Assembly (NCBI RefSeq): GCF_032884065.1
Contig: NC_088873.1
Location: 41,067,403 to 41,131,402 of the forward strand
Source of the DNA: Artemia franciscana
Lineage: Eukaryota > Arthropoda > Branchiopoda > Anostraca > Artemiidae
DNA: 64,000 nt
Reading direction: 5' to 3'
Position numbers and translations under genes: made by a program
Shown here: positions 46,625 through 57,479 of the stretch, one piece after another
Position numbering within the stretch: the stretch's first letter is position 1
How the letters are laid out: each line of letters begins with the position of its first letter
Notes under the pieces: model-generated
What the model saw: the letters and a program-made list of their open reading frames with translations, nothing else
Databases searched by the model: none
Told to the model about the DNA's origin: nothing

Positions 46625-48013
46625 CTAGAAATAAAATTAATTTATGACTATAGCCATGGTACTCATCGGGGCGCATATACCTCTGGGTGCACAACCAAAA
46701 ATTTCTGTAAATAATTCTAGCAATGATTTTTCAATCACCTAGAATGGTAAACCTATGCTTTTGGGGTTCTACACCCCTTTTTTCTCAGATAAATGTACTA
46801 TTTTCCTTTTCGTAATTACATTGGCTTAGATTTGCCTATAATATAATTTTCAATTATAAGTTAAAGTCCCGTTGCTAAGCCAGTGGTGTTGCAATAAGTA
46901 AAGTTTCGGGCTAAATTCTATTTCTGTCTTCCTGGACTTGGCTATTGATAGTTAATGGTATCCTAAAAGTGTTTGATTTTGAAGCCCCCCACTTATCAGA
47001 TTGGCCAGGGACGATCCAAGATCCACCCCTACACAAAGTTCTTTGAACAGAAGTGGTGATTTTGTTTTTAGTAGATTTCAGAGTTTATAGAAATATATTT
47101 TGTTGGAGTGACCTTCGGGAGACTACAAATGAGTTATTTTATACAACCTTGTAAGTTTTACCCCGAACCCAGTCAGGGTAGGAAAAGAGTTCGCAAGAAA
47201 TACTATCATTAGTATATTGACAGGGAGTCCGTTTAGCCTCCAAAGAGATAGCTCGAGATATTAGTAGTGACACAGGTGGTGGCATCTTAGGCCCACAATT
47301 TAACCCTTTTGATCGCTCGATCACGTTACCATACCCTAATGAGACCACCAGTGGCGCTGGTGTGGCGTTAGAGAGATGAAGTAGCTGGTAGCCCCAAGGG
47401 GTCCAGTACAAACGGTCGTGCCAGTCTTGGTCCCACGTACACCATATGCTCAATCACCTAGTAAAAGTTGCACCGCCGTTTGAAGAGGTTTTAACGAAAA
47501 TATATCTAAAAGGTGTATACAAAACGAAATACAATGCAAAATCCATTTCTTAAAAGCCTTAAATGCGGGAAATATGAATGCTATAAACGTGGAAGACCTT
47601 CGAGATTTTAGATAGGGAAAACAACCATGGCAGGCATTTATGCAAGACAAGGGCGTCAATTTTTTTTTGGGGGGGGGAGGAGTCAATTCCACCCTAGACT
47701 TCAAAAAAACTTTTTCGACATTTTAACTGAAGAAAAATAACAAAATTGCCCCCCCCCTCCTCCAGACTTCGAAAAATAAATTTTGCCCCTTCCTTTTAAA
47801 ATTTGTGAATTGAAACCCCCTTATGACCCAAACCCCAAAATAGTCGTATATCAAAGATTTTTTTTTCTGTGTAATTCAACATAATTTAACCTTCTTTGTC
47901 ATATTTCGTGAAGTCCGCTCCCCAGGCTATAGGCTAGCTTTCCCTTTTAGGCAGATATATTTCAGTACCTTATTTATGCAGAATCTTGAATTTATATTAT
48001 ATCTTGAATTTTT

Positions 48014-48014
<1 letters not shown>
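46625..48014. other. Intron sequence, no gene recognised
   Basis: A 104-codon minus-strand open frame at 47,139-47,453 (for example NVIERSKGLNCGPKMPPP) matches nothing I know and has no exon-like edges. G-rich and C-rich short runs at 47,665 and 47,745. Confidence 0.4.
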
Positions 48015-48078
<64 letters not shown>

Positions 48079-48084
48079 TATAGT
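48015..48084. repeat. (AT)n microsatellite
   Basis: About 60 bases of AT dinucleotides. Confidence 0.95.
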
Positions 48085-48175
48085 ATATATGAAATAAAAA
48101 TAAAAGAGGTAATATGAAATACGATAGACACAAAAATCATAAAATATTACGCATGTAAGAATTTTTTTTTCATAC

Positions 48176-48440
48176 TTAGTCATTAAGGATATAACCTTTT
48201 TTTCGAGTCCACTTAGTTGACTTTGTCTGACCTAGGATTGCCCTCATCGTAAATTCACCAAAATAGTTCATGATTAGGTTTCTAAACAAATATTTTTGTA
48301 TATTATGCTTCATACATTTCATGAAAATACGTCTAACGTCATCATAATAATTACAAAAACCACAATAAGGGGAGCAAATTCTTCCCCACTTATGCAAAAC
48401 TGAACAAGTTTTGGGCTGACCTAACGTGCGTCTGAAAACA
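48176..48440 (-). mobile_element. LINE C-terminal fragment
   Basis: Minus strand: VLHKWGRICSPYCGFCNYYD, DVRRIFMKCMKHN. This is a C..C....H/R....C type motif like 'CP.CG...D..HIF.ECP' at LINE protein ends. Confidence 0.55.
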
Positions 48441-49316
48441 GTACCAGCAATAGATCTAATATCATGTACCAGTTCATCAAGCGTCGCTTATAATCACAAA
48501 GCTTCAAAATTGGATTAATATGGATTAACATAACATGGATTAACATTAATTGGATTAAAAATGTAGTATTCCCTCCGAAGGTAAGTAAGTAAGGATTGAT
48601 GCAAAGTCAGAGTAGACCATCAGACTCTGAGCATGTACATATGCCTTAAAAAAGTCCAATGCCTTATGCATGGCTATGATCTTAACTGAAAGAATAGATA
48701 GACTCCTTGGTAAGTTAAAGCTACATGGAATTGACATAACGGAGATTACAACGGGGATCACCATATAGACACACTAAAAACCAATTTACCCCTATAGAAA
48801 CATTCATAGATACCATGTGTGGCAAACATAGATACCTCTGACATCTGAAAAAAAAATATCTCTGTCCAACAGAAAACAGTCCTAGTTGGACTTCGCTGAA
48901 GTACGGATTCTGAACTGTTTTAAAAATTTTCACTTTAGTTCTACTGGTCGTATGTTGTTGTAAGTCTTTCTTGTTCTATAAATTTATGTTTTGCTGAGGA
49001 CGGTCCTTGGACATAGGACCGAAATATTCATTCGAATTATATTTCCACTGTAAAAAGAATCTCCTATTGTTCCTCCTGATTTTGATGTTTTTGATGGAAA
49101 GGCAGTGTGGTCTTCACCGATATTTAGAACAGACAACCACAAAGTGATATATCAAAGTTGATTTTAATAAGTACAACTGATTTTTAATGCTAACAACTCA
49201 TTGCAACACATAACTACATGATATCGAGACAGCCATGCACGCTCGTTTACCATCCCTCTGTGTTCAAAAATCCCTTCTATCCCTTCTCCCATGAAGTATC
49301 CATTTCCTTTAAACAA
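48441..49316. other. Intron sequence, no gene recognised
   Basis: No supported feature apart from ATTGGATTAA/ATGGATTAAC short direct repeats at 48,510-48,560. Confidence 0.4.
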
Positions 49317-49317
49317 G

Positions 49318-51700
49318 CAGTCGCCAACCTGTGGCCTATGGACCACTGGTGGTCCATAAAAATGTTTAGGTGGTCCATGAAGAAAAGGGACCATTATTAA
49401 ACAAAATATATTTTTTGTATTTCATGAACATAAAAAGGAAAAAAATCAAGGAGACTTATCATAGATTGAAAACTTAAAAGTTATGTTTAATATTATGAAG
49501 CTTAATTGCGACTGAGAAAGGTTTAAAAAAATTGACATAGGGTTTTGCTGGCACATTAACGATTTCTGCTGGTGTACATTCTTAAATCAGCACACATCTA
49601 TGACTAGTTGCATTTCCTTTTGCCTATCTATTTCCGTGAAAAAAATTCTGCTAAAAAGTTTCATCCTTTTTCAATTTTAAATTCAGTCCCCAGTATTAGT
49701 TTAGTTCCTAAGAGACCTATATTTTCCTGATTTTCTGCGGCACAGTATAAGCTCTTCGAAAGCAAACTAATAAATATATGAGCAAGTATTCTCAAAGTTG
49801 AAACATGTGAAGTCCACGGCTGTCAATTTGAAAATTATTTAATCAATCGACTCTCCTTAATGAGAAAAGGCAAGTGAATATTTATCACTTATTTGGAAAA
49901 GGTAAAGCTAAAGTGATGAAAATGACAATAATAGCCAGCTGATCAGTGACATAGACTTACCAGAGGATCAACAGTCATCATTAGACAACGTTACGAAGAA
50001 CATTCAAAAAGAAGGCAACACAAAATATCAAGAAAATAAGATTCAGACTACCTGAAGTTTGGATTTATTCAAGAACCTGGTAGTGACCTGGACCCATAGC
50101 TTCTTTGCGTTATTGATTATGGGAGCTTATCTAAAGCTGCCGTGAAACCGTCAAAACTTAAAACTCACTAGCAATCAGAGCGCCATCCATATTTAGTTGA
50201 CAAACTACTTGAATTTTCATAGAGCGTATAAAGGAATGAAAAAAAATTAGGGGCTTTAAAAAATAAGGTTGCTGAAGGTAAGTCCCTGTTAATGGCTTCG
50301 AACTTTATTAATATAATCAAATTATATTGAATTAATTAGATTTAATCATATAACAGGCCTGTGAAGCTGTTTTGGTGAAAACCGGCCAGCCAGAAAATGC
50401 AGTTAATTCCAGTGTGTGCTAGCACAGTGTGCTAGTGTGCTAGCACTTTCAGGAGCAGAATTGAAGAAAGTGCTGAAGATATTGAAAATCAAGTTATAGC
50501 AACTGGAAAAAAATGCACCATTTTATTCAATTCAACTTGATGAATCTATAGACGCCAGTAACAAAGTACTTGTTCTTTGCGTTGTAAGGGTTGATTTTCA
50601 AGGAGAATTAAAACAAGAACTTTTCCTCCAACTGAACTTGCAGAGCTTCAAGTTTTTTATAGCACTTGATAGTTTTTTCCTGAGGCACGAAATTAAGTGG
50701 AAAAAATGTATTGGCTTTTGTACAGACGGTACTAAAAACACGACTGGACATTGCTCAGGAGTTGTTACAAGAATAAAAAAAATTTATTCACCGAGACATT
50801 TTGTCCACCCATTGCATTATATATCGTGAGCAGCTTTTGGTAAAAAAAAATACCCCCAGAAATGAGTTAAGTGTTATAAAACTTGTGAATCAAATTAGAC
50901 ATAAAGCTCTGAATTCCCGGATGTTTAAAATGCTCTATATAGAAGTGGGTTTCCGGTACACTCACCTTCTTTTTTATCATTAGGTAAAAAAGAAGATTAG
51001 GTAAGATGGCTATTATAACATGGTAAGATGGCTAGCAAGGGGCAAAATACAGAGCCGACTTTTTGTTTAGTGCGAAGAAAAATATTTTTTTTCAGCAGCA
51101 AAATAATCAGAAATTTCAAGGACTCTTGTTTGAGTGTAGCTAAGCTGGCATACTTGGCAGATATTTTTCTCTGCTAAATGAGCTAAACATATCTTTGCAA
51201 GGACGTGTTTACAATACGAGGAAAGATAGATGGTTCTCAAAAGAAAATCACCGTGGTTAACGCGGTTGGCAGGTAAACATCTACAAATGTCTACAAACAT
51301 CTACAAATATAATGAATATATGGAAGAGAAGGATCTCATCCGTCAACGGGTATCCATCACTATTCAACAGCACTTAAAGTCACTTGCATAATATCTTGAT
51401 TTTTGTTACCCAAGGGATGTAGACCAGACATGGAACTATGTGGATAATAGATCCACGTGCATCTAACATCAAAGAAGACAAATTAAGCACAACGGAAACA
51501 GAAAGCTTTGTTGATCTTTCTCGTCATGATAGTTTCAAATTAAAATTCAGATCCTCTTTATCAAGAGCTCATTTTTGATCCCTCTCAAAAATGAACAACC
51601 ATTCGTGAGTGAGAAGACTATGAAAATTTTTATTCAATTTTCAACTACATATTGATATGAAAAGAAAAACATTTTCATCTGTGACAGTAATTAAAGCTCG
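49318..51700 (+). mobile_element. hAT transposon relic (ZBED5-like transposase)
   Basis: The left end CAGTCGCCAACCTGTGGCC fits the hAT terminal repeat type 'CAG.GGTCGCCAACCTGTGG'. In the + strand frames: FYSIQLDESIDASNKVLVLC, VVRVDFQGELKQELFLQL, then WKKCIGFCTDGTKNTTGHCS, GVVTRIKKI, 'FVHPLHYIS', 'VNQIRHKALNSRMFKMLY' and 'VRWL' (50,500-51,000). These match the 'LDESTD', 'CTDGA.SM.G..SG', 'T.C..HR', 'VNFIK...LNSRLF' and 'VRWLSRG' blocks of hAT transposases. Many stops. A distal terminal repeat is not found; a 61-bp satellite begins where it would be. Confidence 0.85.
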
Positions 51701-51711
51701 GTACCACTCTC

Positions 51712-52763
51712 GGCTCGGTTTGATGCAGCTCTTCGTCTTTAAGCAACATAATTGAAACTGAATCTCCACATCGGCTCGGCTTGATGCAGCTCTTCGTCTT
51801 TAAGCAACATAATTGAAACTGAATCTCCACATCGGCTCGGCTTGATGCAGCTCTTCGTCTTTAAGCAACATAATTGAAACTGAATCTCCACATCGGCTCG
51901 GCTTGATGCAGCTCTTCGTCTTTAAGCAACATAATTGAAACTGAATCTCCACATCAGCTCGGCTTGATGCAGCTCTTCGTCTTTAAGCAACAAATTTGCA
52001 ACTGAATCTCCACATCGGCTCGGCTTGATGCAGCTTTTCGTCTTTAAGCAACATAATTGAAACTGAATCTCCACATCGGCTCGGCTTGATGCAGCTCTTC
52101 GTCTTTAAGCAACATAATTGAAACTGAATCTCCACATCGGCTCGGCTTGATGCAGCTCTTCGTCTTTAAGCAACATAATTGAAACTGAATCTCCACATCG
52201 GCTCGGCTTGATGCAGCTCTTCGTCTTTAAGCAACATAATTGAAACTGAATCTCCACATCGGCTCGGCTTGATGCAGCTCTTCGTCTTTAAGCAACATAA
52301 TTGAAACTGAATCTCCACATCAGCTCGGCTTGATGCAGCTCTTCGTCTTTAAGCAACATATTTGAAACTGAATCTCCACATCGGCTCGGCTTGATGCAGC
52401 TCTTCGTCATTAAGCAACATAATTGAAACTGAATCTCCACATCGGCTCGGCTTGATGCAGCTCTTCGTCTTTAAGCAACATAATTGAAACTGAATCTCCA
52501 CATCGGCTCGGCTTGATGCAGCTCTTCGTCTTTAAGCAACATAATTGAAACTGAATCTCCACATCGGCTCGGCTTGATGCAGCTCTTCGTCTTTAAGCAA
52601 CATAATTGAAAATGAATCGCCACATCGGCTCGGCTTGATGCAGCTCTTCGTCTTTAAGCAACATAATTGAAACTGAATCTCCACATCGGCTCTGCTTGAT
52701 GCAGCTCTTCGTCTTTAAGCAACATAATTGAAACTGAATCTCCACATCGGCTCGGCTTGATGG
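51712..52763. repeat. 61-bp satellite, about 17 copies
   Basis: Unit: GGCTCGGCTTGATGCAGCTC, TTCGTCTTTAAGCAACATAA, then TTGAAACTGAATCTCCACATC. Units are almost identical, with isolated differences such as CAGCTCGGC at 51,955 and 52,321 and CAACAAATTTGCAACTG at 51,989. High homogeneity indicates recent amplification or ongoing exchange. Confidence 0.98.
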
Positions 52764-52929
52764 CCAAGATTGGCAGCCACTGCCTTAAACTATTCTTGAT
52801 AACCTCTTTTGACCCAGATGTGTCTGAGACTTTCCTTAGATAGTTCTTCTCGAAAAAGTTTGGCAAAGCTTCTTCAAACATTCGAAGCACCCACCCTTCA
52901 GAGCCATACTTGACAACTGTTATAGTCAT
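52764..52929 (-). mobile_element. LINE fragment at the edge of the 61-bp satellite
   Basis: Minus strand: TITVVKYGSEGWVLRMFEEA, LPNFFEKNYLRKVSDTSGSK. It corresponds to 'T.LYGSEAWVLRK.DE..L..FQRNCLR...GT' of LINEs such as the one at 2521. It is not an exon: the phase-1 donor of w4 joins directly to w5. Confidence 0.7.
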
Positions 52930-53293
52930 GTTTCCAATATCCTAACGATACTGATACTGTTAAGAGAACACATTAAAATAGTAATACATCGAAATCAAAA
53001 CACCTGGCCATCAAGCATCAATGTTCCCCCGCCAAGAGGATAATCCCCATTTCAACATACAAATTTGGTTGTGTCTGTCTCTACACCTTGTACATGCATT
53101 ATTGCTCCATGCTTTTACTTTACCGAGATTGTTCTACCTTCAATGCTTAAAACATATGAGAAGCAGAAAAAAAAGAGTACTTACAAATAAAAACTATTGT
53201 CCATAAGAGCTACTAGAAAGTCTTTTTTAAATTTGCTCGTTGTTACAAATTTGCTAGTGGATTGGATTATTAGCTTAAGTTAGTGTAACTTAC

Positions 53294-53624
53294 CACACAT
53301 AGGTGGCACCCAAAGGTCCACGCCGTGCTGTCGACACTCCATTGCATACGCCGTGGCAGCTGTGCACGCTCCAAGATCCTGCTTGGCACTGTTAACCAAA
53401 GCTGCTAAATCATTATAGCACATTGTTTTGTAAGGTGTAGCATCTACAAGGTTATAGCAGGGACGTAAGAAGGAGGATTCATCTTCAAACAATGTGTTAC
53501 AAATCTTTTCTCCTTTGGGATCAGCACCTGGCTTTGCAATAGAGGCAACGTTTTTAACCCGACAGCGGGAGGATCCAACATTCCATGAATGAGAAAATGA
53601 ATCTATTTCGTCATCTCCACGTAA
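53294..53624 (-). CDS. apolpp: Apolipophorin-like gene, exon w4 (C8/TIL-like cysteine-rich segment)
   Basis: 110 codons and one base, from the acceptor CTCTTGCAG to a G/GTAAGT donor. Peptide: LRGDDEIDSFSHSWNVGSSR, CRVKNVASIAKPGADP, KICNTLFEDESSFLRPCYNL, VDATPYKTMCYNDL, GACTAATAYAMECRQHG, VDLWVPPMC (residues 205-314). 'F..SW' then C....C...F......PC...VD...Y...C..D..C....AYA..C...G' is the C8 pattern that follows von Willebrand D domains; 'W.PP.C' opens the TIL-like part. The nine cysteines probably form intradomain disulfides outside the cell. Both edges agree in phase with w3 and w5 despite a 6.7-kb intron after it. Confidence 0.95.
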
Positions 53625-54130
53625 CTGCAAGAGTTATACAAAGCGTAAGCTGTGGTAACAGTAAGTTAGAAGGGACATGTTGAAAATCCAACTATACTGT
53701 TAGGCAAGTCCATAATGGCATATTTTACAGGACAAAACCAGCACTGTTAGTGACTTACTGTAGTTTTGTTTAAAAAATAGCCTCTTCCCCTGCCTCCCAT
53801 TAAAAAATATAGTTAAGATGGGGTGTATATCAGACTATCCAAGCTTTCAAGAATTACTCTCGCTTTCTCTTTTTACACGATAAAAAAAATGTCTTTAAAC
53901 TCAAATTTGTAAAACAGTTGTGTAGTGAACATTTCGGCTGTTAAATCCAGTTGGTGAACAGCAGTTGCATGAAAAAAGCCCGTTTTGTATTGGCCAACCA
54001 GAGGCGGATTTTATTTCTTTTCTTTCTTATCGATAGGTGATCTGAGAAAGATCGCTTTGTCACTTACATGGCTGGGTGATTAGACCAAGTCCTGATCCCT
54101 AAAATAATTTTTTATTTGTTGTTTTTCCAT
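53625..54130. other. Intron sequence, no gene recognised
   Basis: No supported feature. Confidence 0.4.
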
Positions 54131-54330
54131 AACCGTAATCAAGGCTGCATCCAGTAGGGGATGCAATCCAGGTAGGGGGTTCGACCCCACCCCCCCAAAA
54201 TGTTTGTTCGACTCGTAAAAACGCAACCAAGATGAATAAAAACAAATTTTGATGCGTTTTTAAAGTTTTTTTAATCCCCCCCCCACGCGAAAAAAAATCC
54301 TGGGTACGACCCTGGCCGTAATACATGTCT
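54131..54330 (-). repeat. Dispersed-repeat-like segment ('GGGTCGTACCCAGGATTTTTTT')
   Basis: On the minus strand CCAGGGTCGTACCCAGGATT is followed by T/G-rich sequence and 'gaaccccctacctggattgcatcccctactggatgcagcc'. Similar '(C)GTACCCAGGATTTTTT..GGGGG' strings are common interspersed repeats in invertebrates (general recollection); class unknown. Confidence 0.4.
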
Positions 54331-54885
54331 AACTACCCAGGAGTGCAAATTCAAGAAACTTGTAATGAGGGGCGAAGGGTTAGAACCAAAAGTAGTTATC
54401 ACTTGATCAGAATTAACAAAGACCTATCCCATGAAAACAAAACACAGAAGTTAAACAAGCTTCCAACATATGATTAATAAAAATAGATCAAAACTAATAC
54501 AACACGATTGAAGAACGGCGTTCACAGTTGAAGAAAATACAAAATTGTAAGATAGTAGAATGAAACACGGTACAATTAATAGGAAAAAATGACAAAGAGA
54601 AATACAAAGAAGTGAAGAACTCATCATGGTTGCAGTCACAACAGCAACCTCGCAATGGGCAAACAACAGCCCATAATATCCGAAAATTTAAGAACACGGT
54701 TTGAACAAAAACTGAAAAGTGAGACCAATTTTTCCATTTAAAGTTGATTCAGGAACATTATCTTAATAATAAAAATTTAATGCAAGAAAAATTCTGGTGA
54801 AATTGAAAAAAAACTTAACGTATCTCGAAAATGACGGCGGGTCAAAACAAAAGCGAATATCATTGGAATTGCCATAATTAAGAAG
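54331..54885. other. Intron sequence, no gene recognised
   Basis: No supported feature. Confidence 0.4.
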
Positions 54886-54889
54886 CCTA

Positions 54890-54962
54890 AAATGTAGGAT
54901 TTGAACCCTTACCTCTTGAGGGACAGTGATCTGCCCATTTTTAAAGCTAGGCTAGCAGTATG
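54890..54962 (-). repeat. tRNA-like sequence, possibly a SINE head
   Basis: Minus strand begins AGCCTAGCTTTAAAAATGGG, has GGGTTCAAATCC (B-box/T-arm) and ends TTTTAGGCTT, so six bases at each end can pair (AGCCTA/TAGGCT). D and anticodon arms are poor, so an active tRNA gene is unlikely. Confidence 0.3.
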
Positions 54963-55009
54963 TCGTAAGGTGGAAAAGAGATGGTTAATTGTTCACTTAA
55001 AGGCAGAAC

Positions 55010-55345
55010 TTCTTATAAATTTGTCTTAAAAATAAATTAAATTTATTATAAATAAATAAATTAAATATTTATATTTAATATTTATATATTTATAATTATA
55101 ATATATAATTATAATTAATATAATTATAAATTATAATAATTATAATAAATTAATATAAAAAAATTAATATAAATTATAAATAATTAAATCTTATGAATAA
55201 ATTAAATGGTAACACTACAATGAGATGCCAGTTTGGTAAAAACTAAATTCTTTGGTAAAAGAATTCTTTGGTAAAAACTAAATTATTATTAACAACAAAG
55301 AAGAAACGGACAAGTCATATATTGGTGTTTCACACATAAAAGATG
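55010..55345. other. AT-only low-complexity sequence
   Basis: AATTATAAT/TAAATATT mixtures up to about 55,200, then a doubled 'ttctttggtaaaaactaaatt'. No gene. Confidence 0.5.
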
Positions 55346-56040
55346 GTAAAACACACTTGGATTCTGAAAAGATAAAAATAAGGGCAATACGAGCAATAAA
55401 AATGAGGATTTTCAAACACTTATATATTTGTTCTTTCAGATTTATAAAAAAAAGAAAAACTAATAAGAGCAATAAAATAAAAGCAATACTAGTAAGAGAA
55501 ATCTTTGTTTTTTTTTACAGAAAAACTAATAAGAACAATAAAAACAAGTGTTCGCAAACACTAATAAGTGTTATCTTAGAGTCAAAATAAATTAAAAAAA
55601 ACCATTGAGATTAAAAAAAAATTAGAATTTTAAAACACTTGTATCTCAGATTTATAAAAATCTATGTTTTCTCAGATTTATAAAAAAGAAAAACTAATAA
55701 GAGAAATAAAATAAAAGCAATACTAATAAGACCAATCATTTTAGTGTTTTATTATAAGCGTTCATATTTCTTATAAGTGAAAACACTCATATAAGTGTTC
55801 TCTTAAGATTATAAAAAAAGAAAAAAAATTAACAAGAGTAATACTAATAAGAGAAATATTTCTTCAATGGAAAAACTAATGAGAGCAATAAAAATAAGTG
55901 TATTCAAACGCTTATAAATGAAAATACTTATCTAAGCATTTTCTTAGAAATATTAAAAAAAGATAACCTAATAAGGGCAATGATAATAAAAGCATTTTTT
56001 TATCTCATTCAAAAAGCTAATAAGAACAATAAAAAGCATA
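55346..56040. repeat. Degenerate tandem repeat with hairpin-prone units
   Basis: 'aaaaactaataagagcaataaaa' followed by 'aagtgtt.tcaaac.cttataa' and 'cacttata.aagtgttctcttagattata' recurs about five times, each time with short inverted parts (AAGTGTTT/AAACACTT). Confidence 0.65.
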
Positions 56041-56048
56041 CAATTTAC

Positions 56049-56243
56049 CTCTCTATTCGGCATAGTAAGGTCATCAGAGGCTTCGTAGTTATAAATACCA
56101 AACAGCCCAACTGTTTTTCCAAAACTCCAGCCAGTAATATGCACAGTGCAAACGTCTCTATAAAGGTTGCACTCCACTTTCGTTCCACTAGAGGACTTTA
56201 ACGTTATTCTATGGCCATCCAAATATATCGAAATATTTCCTTC
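56049..56243 (-). CDS. apolpp: Apolipophorin-like gene, exon w3 (VWD domain, second half)
   Basis: 65 codons, phase 0 to 0, from acceptor CAATTATAG to donor GAG/GTAAAT. Peptide: EGNISIYLDGHRITLKSSSG, TKVECNLYRDVCTVHITGWS, FGKTVGLFGIYNYEASDDLT, MPNRE (residues 140-204). 'GKTVGL.G.YN.E..DD...P' is the signature end of a von Willebrand D domain, whose usual form in mucins is 'CGLCGNYNG...DD'. Here the two cysteines of CGLCG are absent (VGLFG), consistent with lipoprotein VWD domains rather than mucin-type assembly domains (family knowledge). Confidence 0.95.
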
Positions 56244-57479
56244 CTATAATTGATAAAACAGAAACTATAACCGACTTTTAAAATTATTAATTAAAATATC
56301 TTAAATTAAAATATCTAATATTTTAAATTAAAATATCAAAAGAAACTGAATTAAATCTCACCCAATAACACAGAAACGTGCACCGGGTGGGGGGCTCTGG
56401 CCTCACGTGAAGTGCAAAGTTTTCTTGAATTACTTGGCAGTTTGTATTCAAATTATAGAATAAAAATGTTTTATTTAATACCCCCTTAAAATATTTTGGG
56501 TAGGTATATCACTGCTACTCATCATGTTTTCTGACATTCACTCACCAAGGCTAAAGAGCCAATTTTAAGTGACGATAAACATGTTATCGCATGGATATAT
56601 GATCTCTAAACCTCGCAAGTTAAATAAACAACGTATCAACAGTTTTAAGCATATTGGCTATCTCAGAAATTTCCCTTGATATAATTTAGGCTGGGGAATG
56701 ATCGGTTTTGTTCTGATTAATGGCATTTGCACTTTATATTACCGTTCAAATAATATCTCACACGGTATTCTATGACAACTGGTTCGGTAAAATTACATTT
56801 AACAACAAAATTACAAGTTATTTCAAGAAATTCAGAAAACAAATACAGCTAATACTTACTAACCTAGCTTAGTTATAACCTTAAACTTATGCATAAAGTA
56901 ACCAATTGTTTTATAAGAAATGTATCTGCACATTATTAACACTCACAACTATTTTTGTATTTAGGAAAGAAATGTTTTAGCATTGTTTCTTTTATAAACG
57001 AAGTGTCTTTATTTACCAAAATTTAACAGGTAGGGGGTTCAATCCAAATCTGGGGGGTTTGCACAAAGACAAAGAAAATGAATATTTGGTATTTTTATTT
57101 ACTAGCTTGGGTAAGGTAAGCAGGTAGGATACACGAAAGCACAGGATGGCAGGCCTTCAACCCCCCATTGCACTGTCTGGCTGAAGGGCCTTGAAATGAA
57201 GATCAACACTACGGTCTGGACTTTAACAGTCTATTACTGTATAATTTTTTTCCTACTTCCCTTTTACTTACTAAATCAACTTAATTACAAAGCCCAAACT
57301 CAAATCTAGTAAAAATCAATATTGAAATATTTTACAGAAAAGCTTCAGCACCCCACACCCCCCAAAAAACAAACCATACTAGTCAATATCGTTACTTTTA
57401 TTATTTCCAAATCAGTTTTTTTCTTTATTCCGGTCCGCAACATCTTTTTTCCACATTTGCATCGCTCCTAATAGTCATT
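56244..57479. other. Intron sequence, no gene recognised
   Basis: AT-rich, AAATTAAAATATC short repeats at 56,280-56,345; no coding feature. Confidence 0.4.

Noticed and set aside
47139-47453. 104-codon minus-strand open frame
   Set aside because: No family match and no splice context; may be a transposon scrap.
51712-52763. CRISPR-like spacing of repeats
   Set aside because: The 61-base units are contiguous with no variable spacers, in a eukaryotic intron.
52654-52929. Candidate extra exon of the apolipophorin gene
   Set aside because: The peptide matches the LINE stretch 'YGSEAWVLRK...' and the w4 donor (phase 1) joins w5 directly to give PPMCVRCELKSG.
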